Origin: Isochrysis galbana
Lineage: Eukaryota; Haptophyta; Isochrysidales; Isochrysidaceae
Reading direction: 5' to 3'
Length of the DNA: 64,000 nucleotides
Assembly (NCBI GenBank): GCA_018136815.1
Contig: CM030942.1
Location: 3,589,648-3,653,647, forward strand
Position numbers and translations under genes: made by a program. Below the pieces are notes generated by a model. It saw only the letters and a program-made list of their open reading frames with translations. It had not been told where the DNA came from and ran no database searches. The stretch's first letter is position 1, and each line of letters starts with the position of its first letter. This document shows positions 55,596 through 64,000 of the stretch, piece by piece.

Positions 55596-57207
55596 TGGTA
55601 GCGGAGGCGTGCCGATCACGCCTTCTCACTTACACCCGCTCCTCTTCGCTCCCCACGCCACAGCCGCTCTCGATCCCGCCGCCTCCTGTCCGCCAGCTCC
55701 AGCCAGTTCCCACCCTTTGCAGCCACCCCAATCCTTCCAACCATGTCACCCTCTCCAGACCCCCCACCCAACTCACTACCAACCGGCCGTGCCCGAGCCA
55801 CACCAACCAAACAGGCACGCCCTCGCGCCCTTCTCCTCTCCCTCTCCTCCAGCCGCCTCCGATCATCCTCCTCCCGCCTTACCACTCCAACAACACCCAC
55901 CAGCCTACCAAACCAATTTTCAGCCCAACTTCCACCAAATGCTCCACCAACCATCACCTCCCCAATTCGCACCGGCCTACCACCACCACCCCATGCCGGA
56001 CCCCACGATTTCCTCCTCGCCGGCCCAGCCATACTTCTACTCACCCCTGCCCAACGGCCCCTGCCCCACCGTCTACCCTGTCGCTCATCCAGCCACACCA
56101 CACCCGCCCTCTTCTTTTTTCACGCCTCACCCCATCTCTCTCGATCTCGACAACGACAACTTCATCACTGCCATCGCCCGGAAGCTCTACCACCTCGGCT
56201 CTCCCCACTCCGTCTCCTCAGCCTCCCCGGCCTCATTGCACCCCGCTGCCCCACTTCCACATCCGCAACACGTCCACTCCCGTCCCCAAGTCCCAGACAC
56301 ACCCATGCCAACTGCACCACCGAACCCACCCCCGCATCCACCACCGCCGCCGCCTCTACCACCACCGCCGCAGCCCCAACCACCCCCGCTCCCTCCTCCC
56401 AATCCCGCCCCCTCTCTCTCCCCCTCGGGCAACTACAACCTCTACTTCGATCCGCTCGATTTTAACAATCATCCCGCCGACAAACCACCACGTCTCATCT
56501 CTCTTCCCCCCGGCTCCACTTCGGTCCTCGCATACGATCTCGACCCCGACTCGTACCACTCATGGCTTCGCCGCCTCTCCACTCGCTGCATCCTCGCGCA
56601 CGAACCATTTCGCCCTTTCCTCCGACAGCCCCTCTCCACCCCCACCCTCCCCTCCGAACGCCTCCTCGATCGTTCTCTCTCTTCGATAATTCTCGATTGC
56701 CTCTCGCCCACCGCCACTCGAGTCGCCAACTTCCTAGAGGATTGTCCCGAACGAGACATGGACAGCGGCCGCGCACTCCTCTCCCGGATCGAAACCTCCA
56801 TGTCCACGCTAACCGGAGCCGCCGCCGAAGACGCCGAAGAAGCCTTCCTCGCCTTCCGTCCTTTCTCCATCGGCATGTCACCAGACGAAGCGCATCGCGC
56901 CGCACAAATCGCTATCACTCGATACCGCCGCCTCCCCTCCTTCAACCCAACCGACTCCCTCGCCCTCCACCGCATGCTCATCCGCAAACTCCCGGATGCC
57001 ATCGCCCCCCGCCGCACACAAGCCCTCCGTGAACTTAGCGAGGCTCACATCCGCGGCCACATCGCCTGGACCATGCCACAGCTCATCGCCACGCTCGCCT
57101 TATGGCTTCGCCCCTCCCCCCCTTCCCCCTCTGCCTTCGCCGCCACAGCGCCGTCGTCCCCCGACACCGCCTCTCCCTCCGAATCTGACCCTCTCTCCGT
57201 CGTCTAG
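55396..57207 (+). CDS. Gag-like polyprotein of the LTR element
   Basis: A 603-codon frame. The first ATG (55396) lies inside the LTR, so translation may start further in. The N-terminal 350 residues are Pro/His/Ser-rich ([14 protein letters not shown]). A structured part follows from about residue 350: SGNYNLYFDPLDFNNHPADK, SYHSWLRRLSTRCILAHEPF, RDMDSGRALLSRIETSM, AFRPFSIGMSPDEAHRAA, IRKLPDAIAPRR. The W-x-L...LL-S...A-x-x-L-x-x-I-E order and helical content fit the capsid part of Copia-type gag. The last residues PLSVV and the stop are encoded by the 3' LTR, so the natural C-terminus has been lost by deletion. No zinc knuckle is seen. Confidence 0.65.
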   Translation: MPSVLVPASRDHMPVEDSRSSSAPSMRAPHVSGSPRPMPPNCTSHVTCINSPASTCNTATAPLHLTHGSGGVPITPSHLHPLLFAPHATAALDPAASCPPAPASSHPLQPPQSFQPCHPLQTPHPTHYQPAVPEPHQPNRHALAPFSSPSPPAASDHPPPALPLQQHPPAYQTNFQPNFHQMLHQPSPPQFAPAYHHHPMPDPTISSSPAQPYFYSPLPNGPCPTVYPVAHPATPHPPSSFFTPHPISLDLDNDNFITAIARKLYHLGSPHSVSSASPASLHPAAPLPHPQHVHSRPQVPDTPMPTAPPNPPPHPPPPPPLPPPPQPQPPPLPPPNPAPSLSPSGNYNLYFDPLDFNNHPADKPPRLISLPPGSTSVLAYDLDPDSYHSWLRRLSTRCILAHEPFRPFLRQPLSTPTLPSERLLDRSLSSIILDCLSPTATRVANFLEDCPERDMDSGRALLSRIETSMSTLTGAAAEDAEEAFLAFRPFSIGMSPDEAHRAAQIAITRYRRLPSFNPTDSLALHRMLIRKLPDAIAPRRTQALRELSEAHIRGHIAWTMPQLIATLALWLRPSPPSPSAFAATAPSSPDTASPSESDPLSVV

Positions 57208-57650
57208 TACCGCGTCACGCTCGCCTTTCGTCCGCTCCCGATAGGATCGTCCCCTCGCGTCCCTCTCTCCCCGTTTCCCGCCTCGTCTCTCCTTTCCTCT
57301 CTCCCCGTTCCCCCTGAGTGTTTCCGCCCGCCGTCATCTCTCTTCTTTCCCGTGTGTTCTCTCTTTCCCCCCGCGTGCCTTCTCTTGGGTCGGTATCTCT
57401 TCTGACGCCCAGCGCTATCGCTCGAGCGCTCCTGTGGTCTCCTGCCCTCTGTGCCCTCCGTCCTCGTTCCCGCCTCACGTGATCACATGCCAGTCGAGGA
57501 CTCCCGTTCATCCTCAGCCCCTTCGATGCGTGCTCCCCATGTGTCCGGTAGCCCGCGCCCCATGCCTCCGAATTGTACCTCACATGTTACATGCATCAAC
57601 TCTCCTGCCTCTACATGCAACACAGCCACAGCTCCACTCCATCTCACACA
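57186..57650 (+). repeat. 3' LTR, 5'-truncated, 465 bp
   Basis: Matches 55131-55595. The first 65 bp of the LTR are absent; the junction to gag lies at TGAC(C/T)C. Confidence 0.88.
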
Positions 57651-57655
57651 TGACA

Positions 57656-58794
57656 GTTGACAGTTGACCCTATTAGATGTGAAAAACAGCGGGTGAGGTC
57701 TAGAAAGACATTAAATACAGCTGCCAGCTGTATTGTGTTTTGAAAAAAAAGGTAAAAGTAAAAATAGTGCTATTTTAAATAGTGTTTTGGGGGGGAAAGC
57801 ACTATTTTAAATAGTGCGAAAAACGGTGGGGCCAAATATACCGCAAGGGGGCCTTTCCACCCCGCGCGGAACGCCTCCGCCTCCGCTCCTCCGCGTCCTG
57901 CGTCCTGCGTCCTACGTCCTACGTCCAACGCATATATGTATCATACATAGGCCGCCGCCGCCGATGCCCCCTCCCCTCCCCTCGGCGCCCGGGAATCAGG
58001 GTGCACGGGCCACAAGGAGGCGCAAACAGGCAAGGAGCGAGTGATGAGTGACGAGTGACGAGTGGCGCGTAGAACGCCTATCGCCTATCGAGTAAAGAAC
58101 GACTAACGAGTAAAGTCAAAGACCGCGGACGAGGTCGATCGCGAATGCGACATGTTTTTGGCCTCCGAAAAAAAATAGTTGCTCCATCAGCCTAATAGTA
58201 GGTCCGCCTGATATTGTGATACAAGGTCCATCAACCCTGATACCTGATATTTTAGGTCATCAATTTATAAGTACTAAGTACAACTTTTTAAAAAATAAGA
58301 AATAATTGGCACGATCCGGCTAGAGTTAGGAGGTCGCCTAGTCACAACAATAGCATCGCATACACACATACAAGCGGCGCCCGGGACAAGGAGGTAGGTA
58401 GGGTGAGGAAAGCTCCCAGGGCCCCCTTCCCATTTCATAACCACCACACTAGAAACTAGAAAAACTAGCCCTGACGACACGCAATGCACGAAGGAGACTA
58501 TCGATTTGCTTCGAGAGTTGTTCCACCAAGCCCGCCATTTGTTTGTTGGTTTGTTGTATTCACGGCAACTTTTTTTAGGGGGAGGGGCCCGGATTTTCTC
58601 GGGGCTAAGGGGGCCAGGGCGAAGTGCTTGTGGAGTTGTGGAGGCAAGCACGCGCGCCTCGATGATAGAGGTGGTGGGCTGGAAAGTCGATCGAGGAAAC
58701 GGAGATAAGGGGAGCTCCTCCGGTGCGGTTGTGCGCGGCACGCCTACCGCCCGCACCACACGCCGCTAGGCCTAGGTAGAAATATGTGACATAT
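57656..58794. other. Intergenic stretch with small palindromes
   Basis: Near-palindromes TACAGCTGCCAGCTGTA (57716-57732) and GCACTATTTTAAATAGTGC (57799-57817, with an imperfect neighbour at 57766). CGTCCTGCGTCCTGCGTCC-type repeats at 57893-57925. 58500-58770 has an open frame on each strand without recognisable domain. Confidence 0.4.
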
Positions 58795-59220
58795 TGAACT
58801 ACATATTTGGGTCAAAATTTCCGGATTACATATCGATCACATATTTGTGCATGGTTCACATATTTACTGCATATTCGGGCGCGTACATGGCGTACGGAGG
58901 GGGTTTACATACTAACTATAGACGTTACGCCGGGGGGGGGGTCGCAAGTGGGAGTTCGCGAGAGCGCGCGGGGCGAGAGGGGGAGCGAGAGAGAGGGAGA
59001 GGGAGAGGGAGAGCGAGAGAGCGAGAGCGAGAGCGAGAGCGAGAGAGAGCGAGCGGCGAGGGAGAGGGAGAGGGAGAGGGAGAGCGAGAGCGAGAGCGGG
59101 ACCGCACATTGTTTCGTTGTTTCACTACATAATTTCTACATATTTGGGCGGATTTCCTACATATTTCGACATATTTATACTACATATTTGGGCAAGAAAA
59201 ACTACATATTTCTACCTAGG
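58795..59220 (+). repeat. CATATTTGGGC motif cluster with (GA)n microsatellite
   Basis: ACATATTTGGG or close variants (ACATATTTGTGC, GCATATTCGGGC, ACATATTTCGAC) occur about nine times at 58795-58880 and 59125-59215, all in plus orientation. Between them is a GAGAGGGAGAGC/GAGAGC microsatellite (58960-59100). A gene fragment follows at once. Confidence 0.6.
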
Positions 59221-59404
59221 CCTACACGCCGCGCCGTGTGGCGGGTCGCGCACAAGGGGACGGGCTACGCCGTGCTCGGCGTGGGCGTCTACCAGGCCTT
59301 CTCGGGGCGCGCCCTCATGCCGAGCCAAGGCGACGCCGTTCTCGTCGCGTACGTGGTGCTCCTGGGCCTCTCCTTCGGGGTGTTCGCGGGGGGGGCCCAT
59401 GGTA
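59221..59404 (+). pseudogene. Cytochrome b561-like membrane domain fragment
   Basis: An open frame gives RRAVWRVAHKGTGYAVLGVG, VYQAFSGRALMPSQGDAVLV and AYVVLLGLSFGVFAGG. W-R-x-x-H-K-G-T-G-Y-A followed by a hydrophobic V-x-Q-A-F-x-G-x-x-L helix and a second membrane helix is the ending of cytochrome b561 / ferric-reductase-like transmembrane domains, where that His ligates haem. Only one haem His and two helices remain, and sequence passes directly into a dispersed repeat at 59393, so it is a captured or broken fragment. Family call is tentative. Confidence 0.4.
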
Positions 59405-59470
59405 GGGTGAGAGTCCCCACGGAGAGGGGAAGAAACCCTGAGTGAAAGGAGACCAAATGAAGGCAAGCCG
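59393..59470 (-). repeat. Dispersed repeat shared with 49.1 kb
   Basis: Reverse complement has GGCTTGCCTTCATTTGGTCT, TTTCTTCCCCTC and GACTCTCACCCTACC in the same order as 49083-49165. Confidence 0.7.
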
Positions 59471-60405
59471 CCTGCGCAAAGCGCAAAGCACCGGAAACCG
59501 GAAGCATGCTCAGACGCAAAACAACAACAATAAAATAAATGAGCACTAGTGCTAGTGCCGCTAGTCCCACTGGCCTTGCATCAACACGCGAAGCCACGAT
59601 ACACATGACCGCAATAGCACTAGGACTAGCACTAGCACTGAGCGCTAAGTAAGGCCCAAGACCCAAGAGCCCAAGGCACAAAACACAAAGCTGAGTACCT
59701 GATTTGCTAAATTAACTCCCCTCTCAACCAAGTTTGCACTTGGTTCTTGGTTCACTCATGGGGGGGCACGAGCCCCGCCTTCTTCTCTCCACTCCTTCCC
59801 CGCTGTTCGTTGTGGGGGAGGAACGACCCACTTCAGGTGCCGCCAAGTGCGGAGACGCCGCGGCAGCAGCACAATTAGAGAGCCATATAAGTGAAAGGTG
59901 GCCACTCTCACTCCAACACTCCGACATTTAGACGGCGGTCTCTGAAGACGGACGAGAGCTGCACGACTTCCCCTGCTCCTGGTTGAGAAGACCCATAGGA
60001 ATGTGTGCGTGCATGCAATGGCTATACACACATTAATGCTCAGGATGTGAGAGCACACTCTTCAAAGCTAGACGACACATCCCTGGCGACGGAGCGTGCA
60101 TGGCGCGACACAAGGCTTTTCGGCGTAAGCATGCGCGCGAGGAGATAAAATAGCTGCGAGCGGAGCGTCCCAGCATCGCGGAAGTCCTTGGAGGACGAGC
60201 CAAGGGCTCGACACCTTGCTTTCTAGCACTTCTTGATGAAGCCAAAATGGCCATGGCCCGCAGCAAGGGCCTGAGGGTGAGGGTTGCAGCACCCCGGTCT
60301 CCGCTTTGTCCCGCAAGCCAATGAGGGCAGAACACGTCTCCCAGCCCCTTGCAAACTTACATCCGCTCCGTGCCTTGCAAACGCACAACGCGCGGGGTGG
60401 CCGCC
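59471..60405. other. Spacer and probable 3' region of the Tom40-like gene
   Basis: CACTAGTGCTAGTG/ACTAGCACTAGCACT words at 59540-59640 form small inverted repeats. Nothing coding is supported. Confidence 0.4.
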
Positions 60406-61362
60406 TCAACCGCTCAGCTGGACGGTGGCGCCAAACTTGGGCGCCCGCGTAGAATTGATGCTTGTGTCGATCTCCGACTGCAAAGTGAGCTGAGATGATG
60501 GAGTCTCCAGCTGCAGGGCGAGCGAGAGGAGACCATTTGTGGCCACACGACCGCGGAGCCGGGCGCATGGCGACAATTGCTTGCTCCCCCCCATTGAGAG
60601 CAGCCGCTCGCCCTGCGGCGTCACCTCAAAGGCAGCATTGAGCGCATTGCCGCCGCCGAGGGTTTGCGCCACGGAGAGGGAACCGCTCGGAGCGGTGGAC
60701 GAGCCGGCGTGCGGGCGCGTCACCTCAGCGGTGATCGTCCCGACGCGAGATGGGGGCTCTCCCGGGCCCGCGCTCACCCCCTGTATGTACTCAATTGCAT
60801 ATTTGCTGCCACCGTATGCGCCCGGGAGACCCCAAACGTGGGCGCCCACGAGCACCTGCGACGTCTCTCCAAATGGCTGGAGGCCAGTGACGATTTCAGC
60901 CGACAGTTGACCTGCCAGATTCGCCGACATCATCATCGCACCAATTGGGCACATCACGACGGACTGCATCGCGCCGCCAGCGAGGCCCTGCGGCATGAAG
61001 GCAAGCTGCGTCGTGAGCTGCATGAATGGGAGTGGCATGAAGCCCTCGAGCGTGGTCTGAAGCACGCCTTGCGAGATGACCTCCGCTTTGAGCGCGCCGA
61101 ACCGCGTGGCGTACGTGAGCCCCGCCGAGCCCATCCCTCCGCCGTCGCACAGCATGCCCATTGTGCTGGCAGAGAGCCCGTCTCGGAGCTGTAGCGCTCC
61201 CATCGCGAGTCTGGCGGGCGTGGTGGCGTTGATCCATTCGGCGGTGTCGGAGCGGAACATAGGGAGGACGGGAAAGCCCGGCTCGTCGAGCGGAGGTCCG
61301 AGCGGCACTTGCGGCTGCGGGGAGGGAGGCATGCCGGCCGCGACTGCTGGGGCATCGGCCAT
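60406..61362 (-). CDS. Tom40/porin-3-like mitochondrial beta-barrel protein
   Basis: Single exon, minus strand, ATG at 61362, 318 residues. The first 35 residues are Pro-rich. The rest alternates short amphipathic strands with Gly turns and has no long hydrophobic helix: AGLTYATRFGALKAEVISQG, FMPLPFMQLTTQLAFMP, GTITAEVTRP, GNALNAAFEVTPQ. The end RLRGRVATNGLLSLALQL, SQLTLQSEIDTS and KFGATVQLSG mirrors the last strands of Tom40, including a beta-signal (polar-x-Gly-x-x-hydrophobic-x-hydrophobic) used for insertion in the outer mitochondrial membrane. Length suits Tom40 (about 300-360). VDAC is the main alternative. It is divergently arranged with the gene at 61932. Confidence 0.45.
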   Translation of the reverse strand: MADAPAVAAGMPPSPQPQVPLGPPLDEPGFPVLPMFRSDTAEWINATTPARLAMGALQLRDGLSASTMGMLCDGGGMGSAGLTYATRFGALKAEVISQGVLQTTLEGFMPLPFMQLTTQLAFMPQGLAGGAMQSVVMCPIGAMMMSANLAGQLSAEIVTGLQPFGETSQVLVGAHVWGLPGAYGGSKYAIEYIQGVSAGPGEPPSRVGTITAEVTRPHAGSSTAPSGSLSVAQTLGGGNALNAAFEVTPQGERLLSMGGSKQLSPCARLRGRVATNGLLSLALQLETPSSQLTLQSEIDTSINSTRAPKFGATVQLSG

Positions 61363-61879
61363 TTCGGGCGGGGAATGGAGGGGAAGGGTGAAAGCGGGAG
61401 ACCGGAGAGGGCGTTGTGGGGTGTCGTTGGCTCTCTCGCCCCACGTGGCAACGGAGCGAAGGGGGGAGCGGGGGGAGGGAGAGGGAGGGAGGGAGGGAGG
61501 TAGGGAGGGAGGGAGGGGAGCGGGAGGGGGACGAGGCCCGCGGCGCGGGAGAGCGAGGAGAGGGGGGAGGGGAAGGGAGAGAGGGCGAAAGGGGGGGAGG
61601 GGGGGAAGGCTGGACTCTCTTCTCTTTTTTTTTTGTCTTCGTTTCCTCCCTCTCTCCTCTCCCTCTCTCTCTCTCCTCTGAAGCAGGGGGGTCCTCCTCC
61701 CTCATTATATTGATGTGTCTTTCGTCTTTTCTGATCTGCCTCGGAGGTGCTGCTTCCCTTCTCTGAACCTTCTCTCGGCGCGCGGGGGGGGCGGGGGGGG
61801 GGGGAGAGTGAGAGAGAGGGAGGGAGGGAAGGAGAGAAGAGAAGAGAAGAGCGAGGAGAGAGGAGAGAGGGGGGGGGGG

Positions 61880-61921
<42 letters not shown>

Positions 61922-61931
61922 AGCGCGCGTG
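61363..61931. promoter_or_regulatory. Shared divergent intergenic region with purine tracts
   Basis: 570 bp separate two divergent start codons. Plus strand: GGGAGGGAGGGAGG blocks (61455-61610), a C/T segment (61620-61680) and (GA)n (61885-61918), ending 14 bp before the ATG at 61932. No TATA box is evident. A bidirectional promoter is inferred from arrangement only. Confidence 0.45.
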
Positions 61932-62864
61932 ATGCGGCTCGAGTCGTCCATTCATTGGCTCGAGCCCCGCCCTGCCTACCCAGGAGGCTGGCATGCGCTC
62001 CACCGGCTGCTGAGTAGCTATTCCCGCTCGCTCGTGCTCAGCCTCGCCCTCACCATCGCTCTCCGCCGCCCGTTCGCCAAGGCCGCCGCCGCCTGGCCCT
62101 TTTCGGACAGAGCTTTCTTCATGGCTGGAGCCATGGCAGCGCACACCGGCACGCTCCTCGTCTTCCAGCTCGTGCTCGCTCTTGCGCCAACGACGCACAC
62201 GCAGATTTCGCGTAGGCCTGCTGAGCTACCCTCGGCGAGCTTGCTTGGCAGGATGCGGAGAGACCTGCTCGTCAACCATCTGGTCACCTCGCCCATCTCA
62301 GGGTTCCTGCTTTACCCGCTGGCCATGGCATTCGGCATGGGACTCGCGGCCGACCCGCTTCCTAGCCTCGCGCACTGTGCCGCCTATTTTGCCCTCGCAG
62401 TGACAGGCAACTCCTGGGGTTTCTACTGGACGCATCGGTTGCTCCACTTCCCCAAGCTGTACCATCGCTTCCACAAGCAGCACCATTCCTTCCACGGGAC
62501 CATTGCCACGGCGGCTGAGTATGCGCACCCCGTTGAAGTAGTCATCTCCAACCAACTGCCCACCCTCGGCCCGTTGCTGATTCTCGGGGTGCACCCACTC
62601 ATCTTCATGGTGTGGATATGTGTACGGCTTTGGCAGACGTACGAAGCGCACTCCGGCTACTACTTTGGCGAGACGCTCCTCGGGCGGATCGGCCTTTCCG
62701 CATCCGCGGAAGCTGCGTTCCATGATCATCACCACATTGTTAACCGTGGCAATTTTGGCGAGGAGTACCTCGATTGGATTTTTGGGACAATGGATCACTA
62801 CGTCAGTCTGGGGGGCGCAAGAGGGTACATAAAGGACAGAAAACAGGCCGCGAGCGGCTCTTAA
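61932..62864 (+). CDS. Sterol C4-methyl oxidase-like (fatty acid hydroxylase superfamily)
   Basis: Single exon, 310 residues; the ATG at 61932 is preferred to the adjacent upstream GTG. Three His boxes of membrane di-iron hydroxylases are present: HRLLH near residue 167, HKQHH near 181 and HDHHH near 264. Around them, FYWTHRLLH, AEYAHPVEVVI, WICVRLWQTYEAHSGYYF and EYLDWIFGT match the pattern of 4-alpha-methylsterol monooxygenases (ERG25/SMO), which remove C4 methyl groups in sterol synthesis in the ER. Hydrophobic segments lie at about 35-45, 60-85, 115-140 and 205-225. Related C5 desaturases and cholesterol 25-hydroxylases are alternatives; AEYAHPxE and LxExxxxHSGY favour SMO. All metal ligands expected in the boxes are present. 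Confidence 0.85.
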   Translation: MRLESSIHWLEPRPAYPGGWHALHRLLSSYSRSLVLSLALTIALRRPFAKAAAAWPFSDRAFFMAGAMAAHTGTLLVFQLVLALAPTTHTQISRRPAELPSASLLGRMRRDLLVNHLVTSPISGFLLYPLAMAFGMGLAADPLPSLAHCAAYFALAVTGNSWGFYWTHRLLHFPKLYHRFHKQHHSFHGTIATAAEYAHPVEVVISNQLPTLGPLLILGVHPLIFMVWICVRLWQTYEAHSGYYFGETLLGRIGLSASAEAAFHDHHHIVNRGNFGEEYLDWIFGTMDHYVSLGGARGYIKDRKQAASGS

Positions 62865-63106
62865 GCCGGGGTCCCGTCTGCGTCTGCTTCATCAAGGTCG
62901 CGTTCCGTCGAAAGAGGACCATGTGAAAGTTTTATTTGATCTTCTGTTTTAATTAACGCGAAAGTATGGGTTTAAGTATAAAATACGAGTTTGCAGTGGG
63001 CTTATGCCGAGTCGGCAAGTAAAATACGAGTTAGAGAATAAATTACGTATGATTTTATCATTCGAATACCTACTAGTATGTAGTATATAAATACGAGGCG
63101 AGAAGC
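62865..63106. other. 3' flank of the SMO-like gene
   Basis: Contains GTCGCGTTCCGTCGAAAGAG (62898-62917), a word also found at 48558 and 49804. AT-rich afterwards. Confidence 0.45.
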
Positions 63107-63237
63107 GTTCAATCACCACCGGCCAACACATGGAAAAGCGTTCGATCACCACCACCCAACACATGGAAAAGTGTTCAATCACCGCCACCACCCAACATAT
63201 GGAAAAGCGTTCAATCACTAGACCAAAAGCGTTCAAT
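63107..63237. repeat. 33-36-bp tandem repeat, about 4 copies
   Basis: Units AAAAGCGTTCAATCACCACC + CCAACACATGG recur at 63103, 63133, 63168 and 63204 with small indels. Confidence 0.8.
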
Positions 63238-64000
63238 TGTCCCCATCCCTGCTAATACCTTTCATTGTCACTTGGAGGTTACTTGACTCAACTTGACACT
63301 TCACATGTTGAAACCCACACGTGGTCTGACTCCATTCACTCGATTTGGGACAGGGTCGATATCTCGTTGAAATCACGATACTCTAGGCGGATGCGGTGCT
63401 TCTATCAATTTGTAGTGTGTGAGAAAAATTAAGTGAGTTTTGTTTTCGCCAATGAGTTTTCCGGAAGCTTCGCCGCATTGCACGCCGAGTTTGTTTTGTC
63501 GTCCTTATTTGTTTCATTGATTTTTGTTTGTGCGATGTTGCGTTAGTTTTCGGTGTTTTCTTGTTGGTGAGTGAGTGATGTGGGATGTGGGGGGCTTGTC
63601 TCGTCTCTTGTCGTCGCGATGTAGCGCGCCCTTTCCCCCTCTTTCAAGACTTCTCTTCACTCTATGCCCTAGCCCCGCTGAGACTTGCCCCACAATGAAG
63701 CGCGAGCTTGAGCTTCGGCAGGTATTTAGCGGAGCGAGTTGGTTGCTGCTCGCCTTGCATCCACTATCCACTATCCGCTATCCGCTCGATACATGATCCT
63801 CGAAGTTCTGATTCCCCCCGCTCCCCTTGGAGATCAATGTAGATTCGCTTCCTGGGTGGCTACGGCACGCCAACCTCACACACCAGGCAATAAGTCTCTC
63901 CTCCTCGAGACCGTGCCCGCCTCTCCGCCTAGTCGTGCCCTAGTGCGGGCCCGAATATTTGCTGTTTGCGGCAAGTGCGCCGGTAAGCATTACATGCGTC
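63238..64000. other. Right end of window, no gene recognised
   Basis: Mixed sequence; the two longest frames (73 and 85 codons on opposite strands at 63510-63800) overlap each other and show no domain. Confidence 0.35.

Larger units (their letters stand above)
55066..57650 (+). mobile_element. LTR retrotransposon, Copia-like, deleted (no pol)
   Basis: Flanked by a 5-bp target duplication TGACA (55061-55065 and 57651-57655). The 5' LTR starts TGTTGCGGG and ends CACACA at 55595; the 3' LTR ends with the same bases at 57650, exactly 2,055 bp later. A primer-binding site TGGTAGCGGAGGCG follows the 5' LTR directly (TGG complements a tRNA 3' CCA). The inside holds one gag-like frame and no protease, integrase or reverse transcriptase. 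The 3' LTR lacks its first 65 bp, so one deletion removed pol together with the start of that LTR. Confidence 0.9.

Overview
The window is GC-rich nuclear DNA of a unicellular eukaryote, most likely a marine alga of haptophyte type. The grounds are dense spliceosomal introns, a TTAGGG telomere, algal-style (X-Pro-Pro)n protein, and splice donors dominated by GTGCG with occasional GC-AG introns. The haptophyte assignment is inference; another GC-rich alga is not excluded.

Layout. 1-11.9 kb: 3' part of a giant proline-rich extracellular/cell-wall type protein containing 2.5 nearly identical 2,619-bp repeats. 12.6-14.7 kb: decayed mobile DNA, including an element with a capsid-like reading frame that appears to be the parent of two MITE-like derivatives. 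15.1-16.8 kb: a 3-exon single-pass membrane protein. 18.3-20.1 kb: a truncated LINE-like element and a gene fragment. 20.6-28.6 kb: an intronless 2,691-residue Sfi1-like protein. 29-30 kb: more repeat copies. 30.4-32.9 kb (minus): a 3-exon polytopic membrane protein. 33-36.4 kb: repeats, including a 203-bp tandem array. 37.0-43.5 kb: a complete 19-exon MSH6 gene. 44-46.7 kb: subtelomere and a 1.2-kb telomere array running into a gap of exactly 100 N.

Right of the gap the sequence begins inside an SHPRH-like helicase/RING gene, so the two halves are probably different contigs and the join may be wrong. Then follow a 393-residue acidic protein (minus), a 172-bp tandem array, a 3-exon membrane protein (minus), a Copia-like LTR element with 5-bp target duplication, a cytochrome b561-like fragment, and a divergent pair: a Tom40/porin-like beta-barrel (minus) and a sterol C4-methyl oxidase-like enzyme (plus).

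The recognisable genes are housekeeping: mismatch repair (MSH6), postreplication repair (SHPRH), centrin scaffold (Sfi1-like), mitochondrial import (Tom40-like) and sterol synthesis (SMO-like). They do not form one pathway. The accessory interest lies in the mobile-element families, whose copies in this single window can be compared with one another. Exon borders were derived by hand from reading frame, GT/GC-AG borders and family conservation; no search was run.
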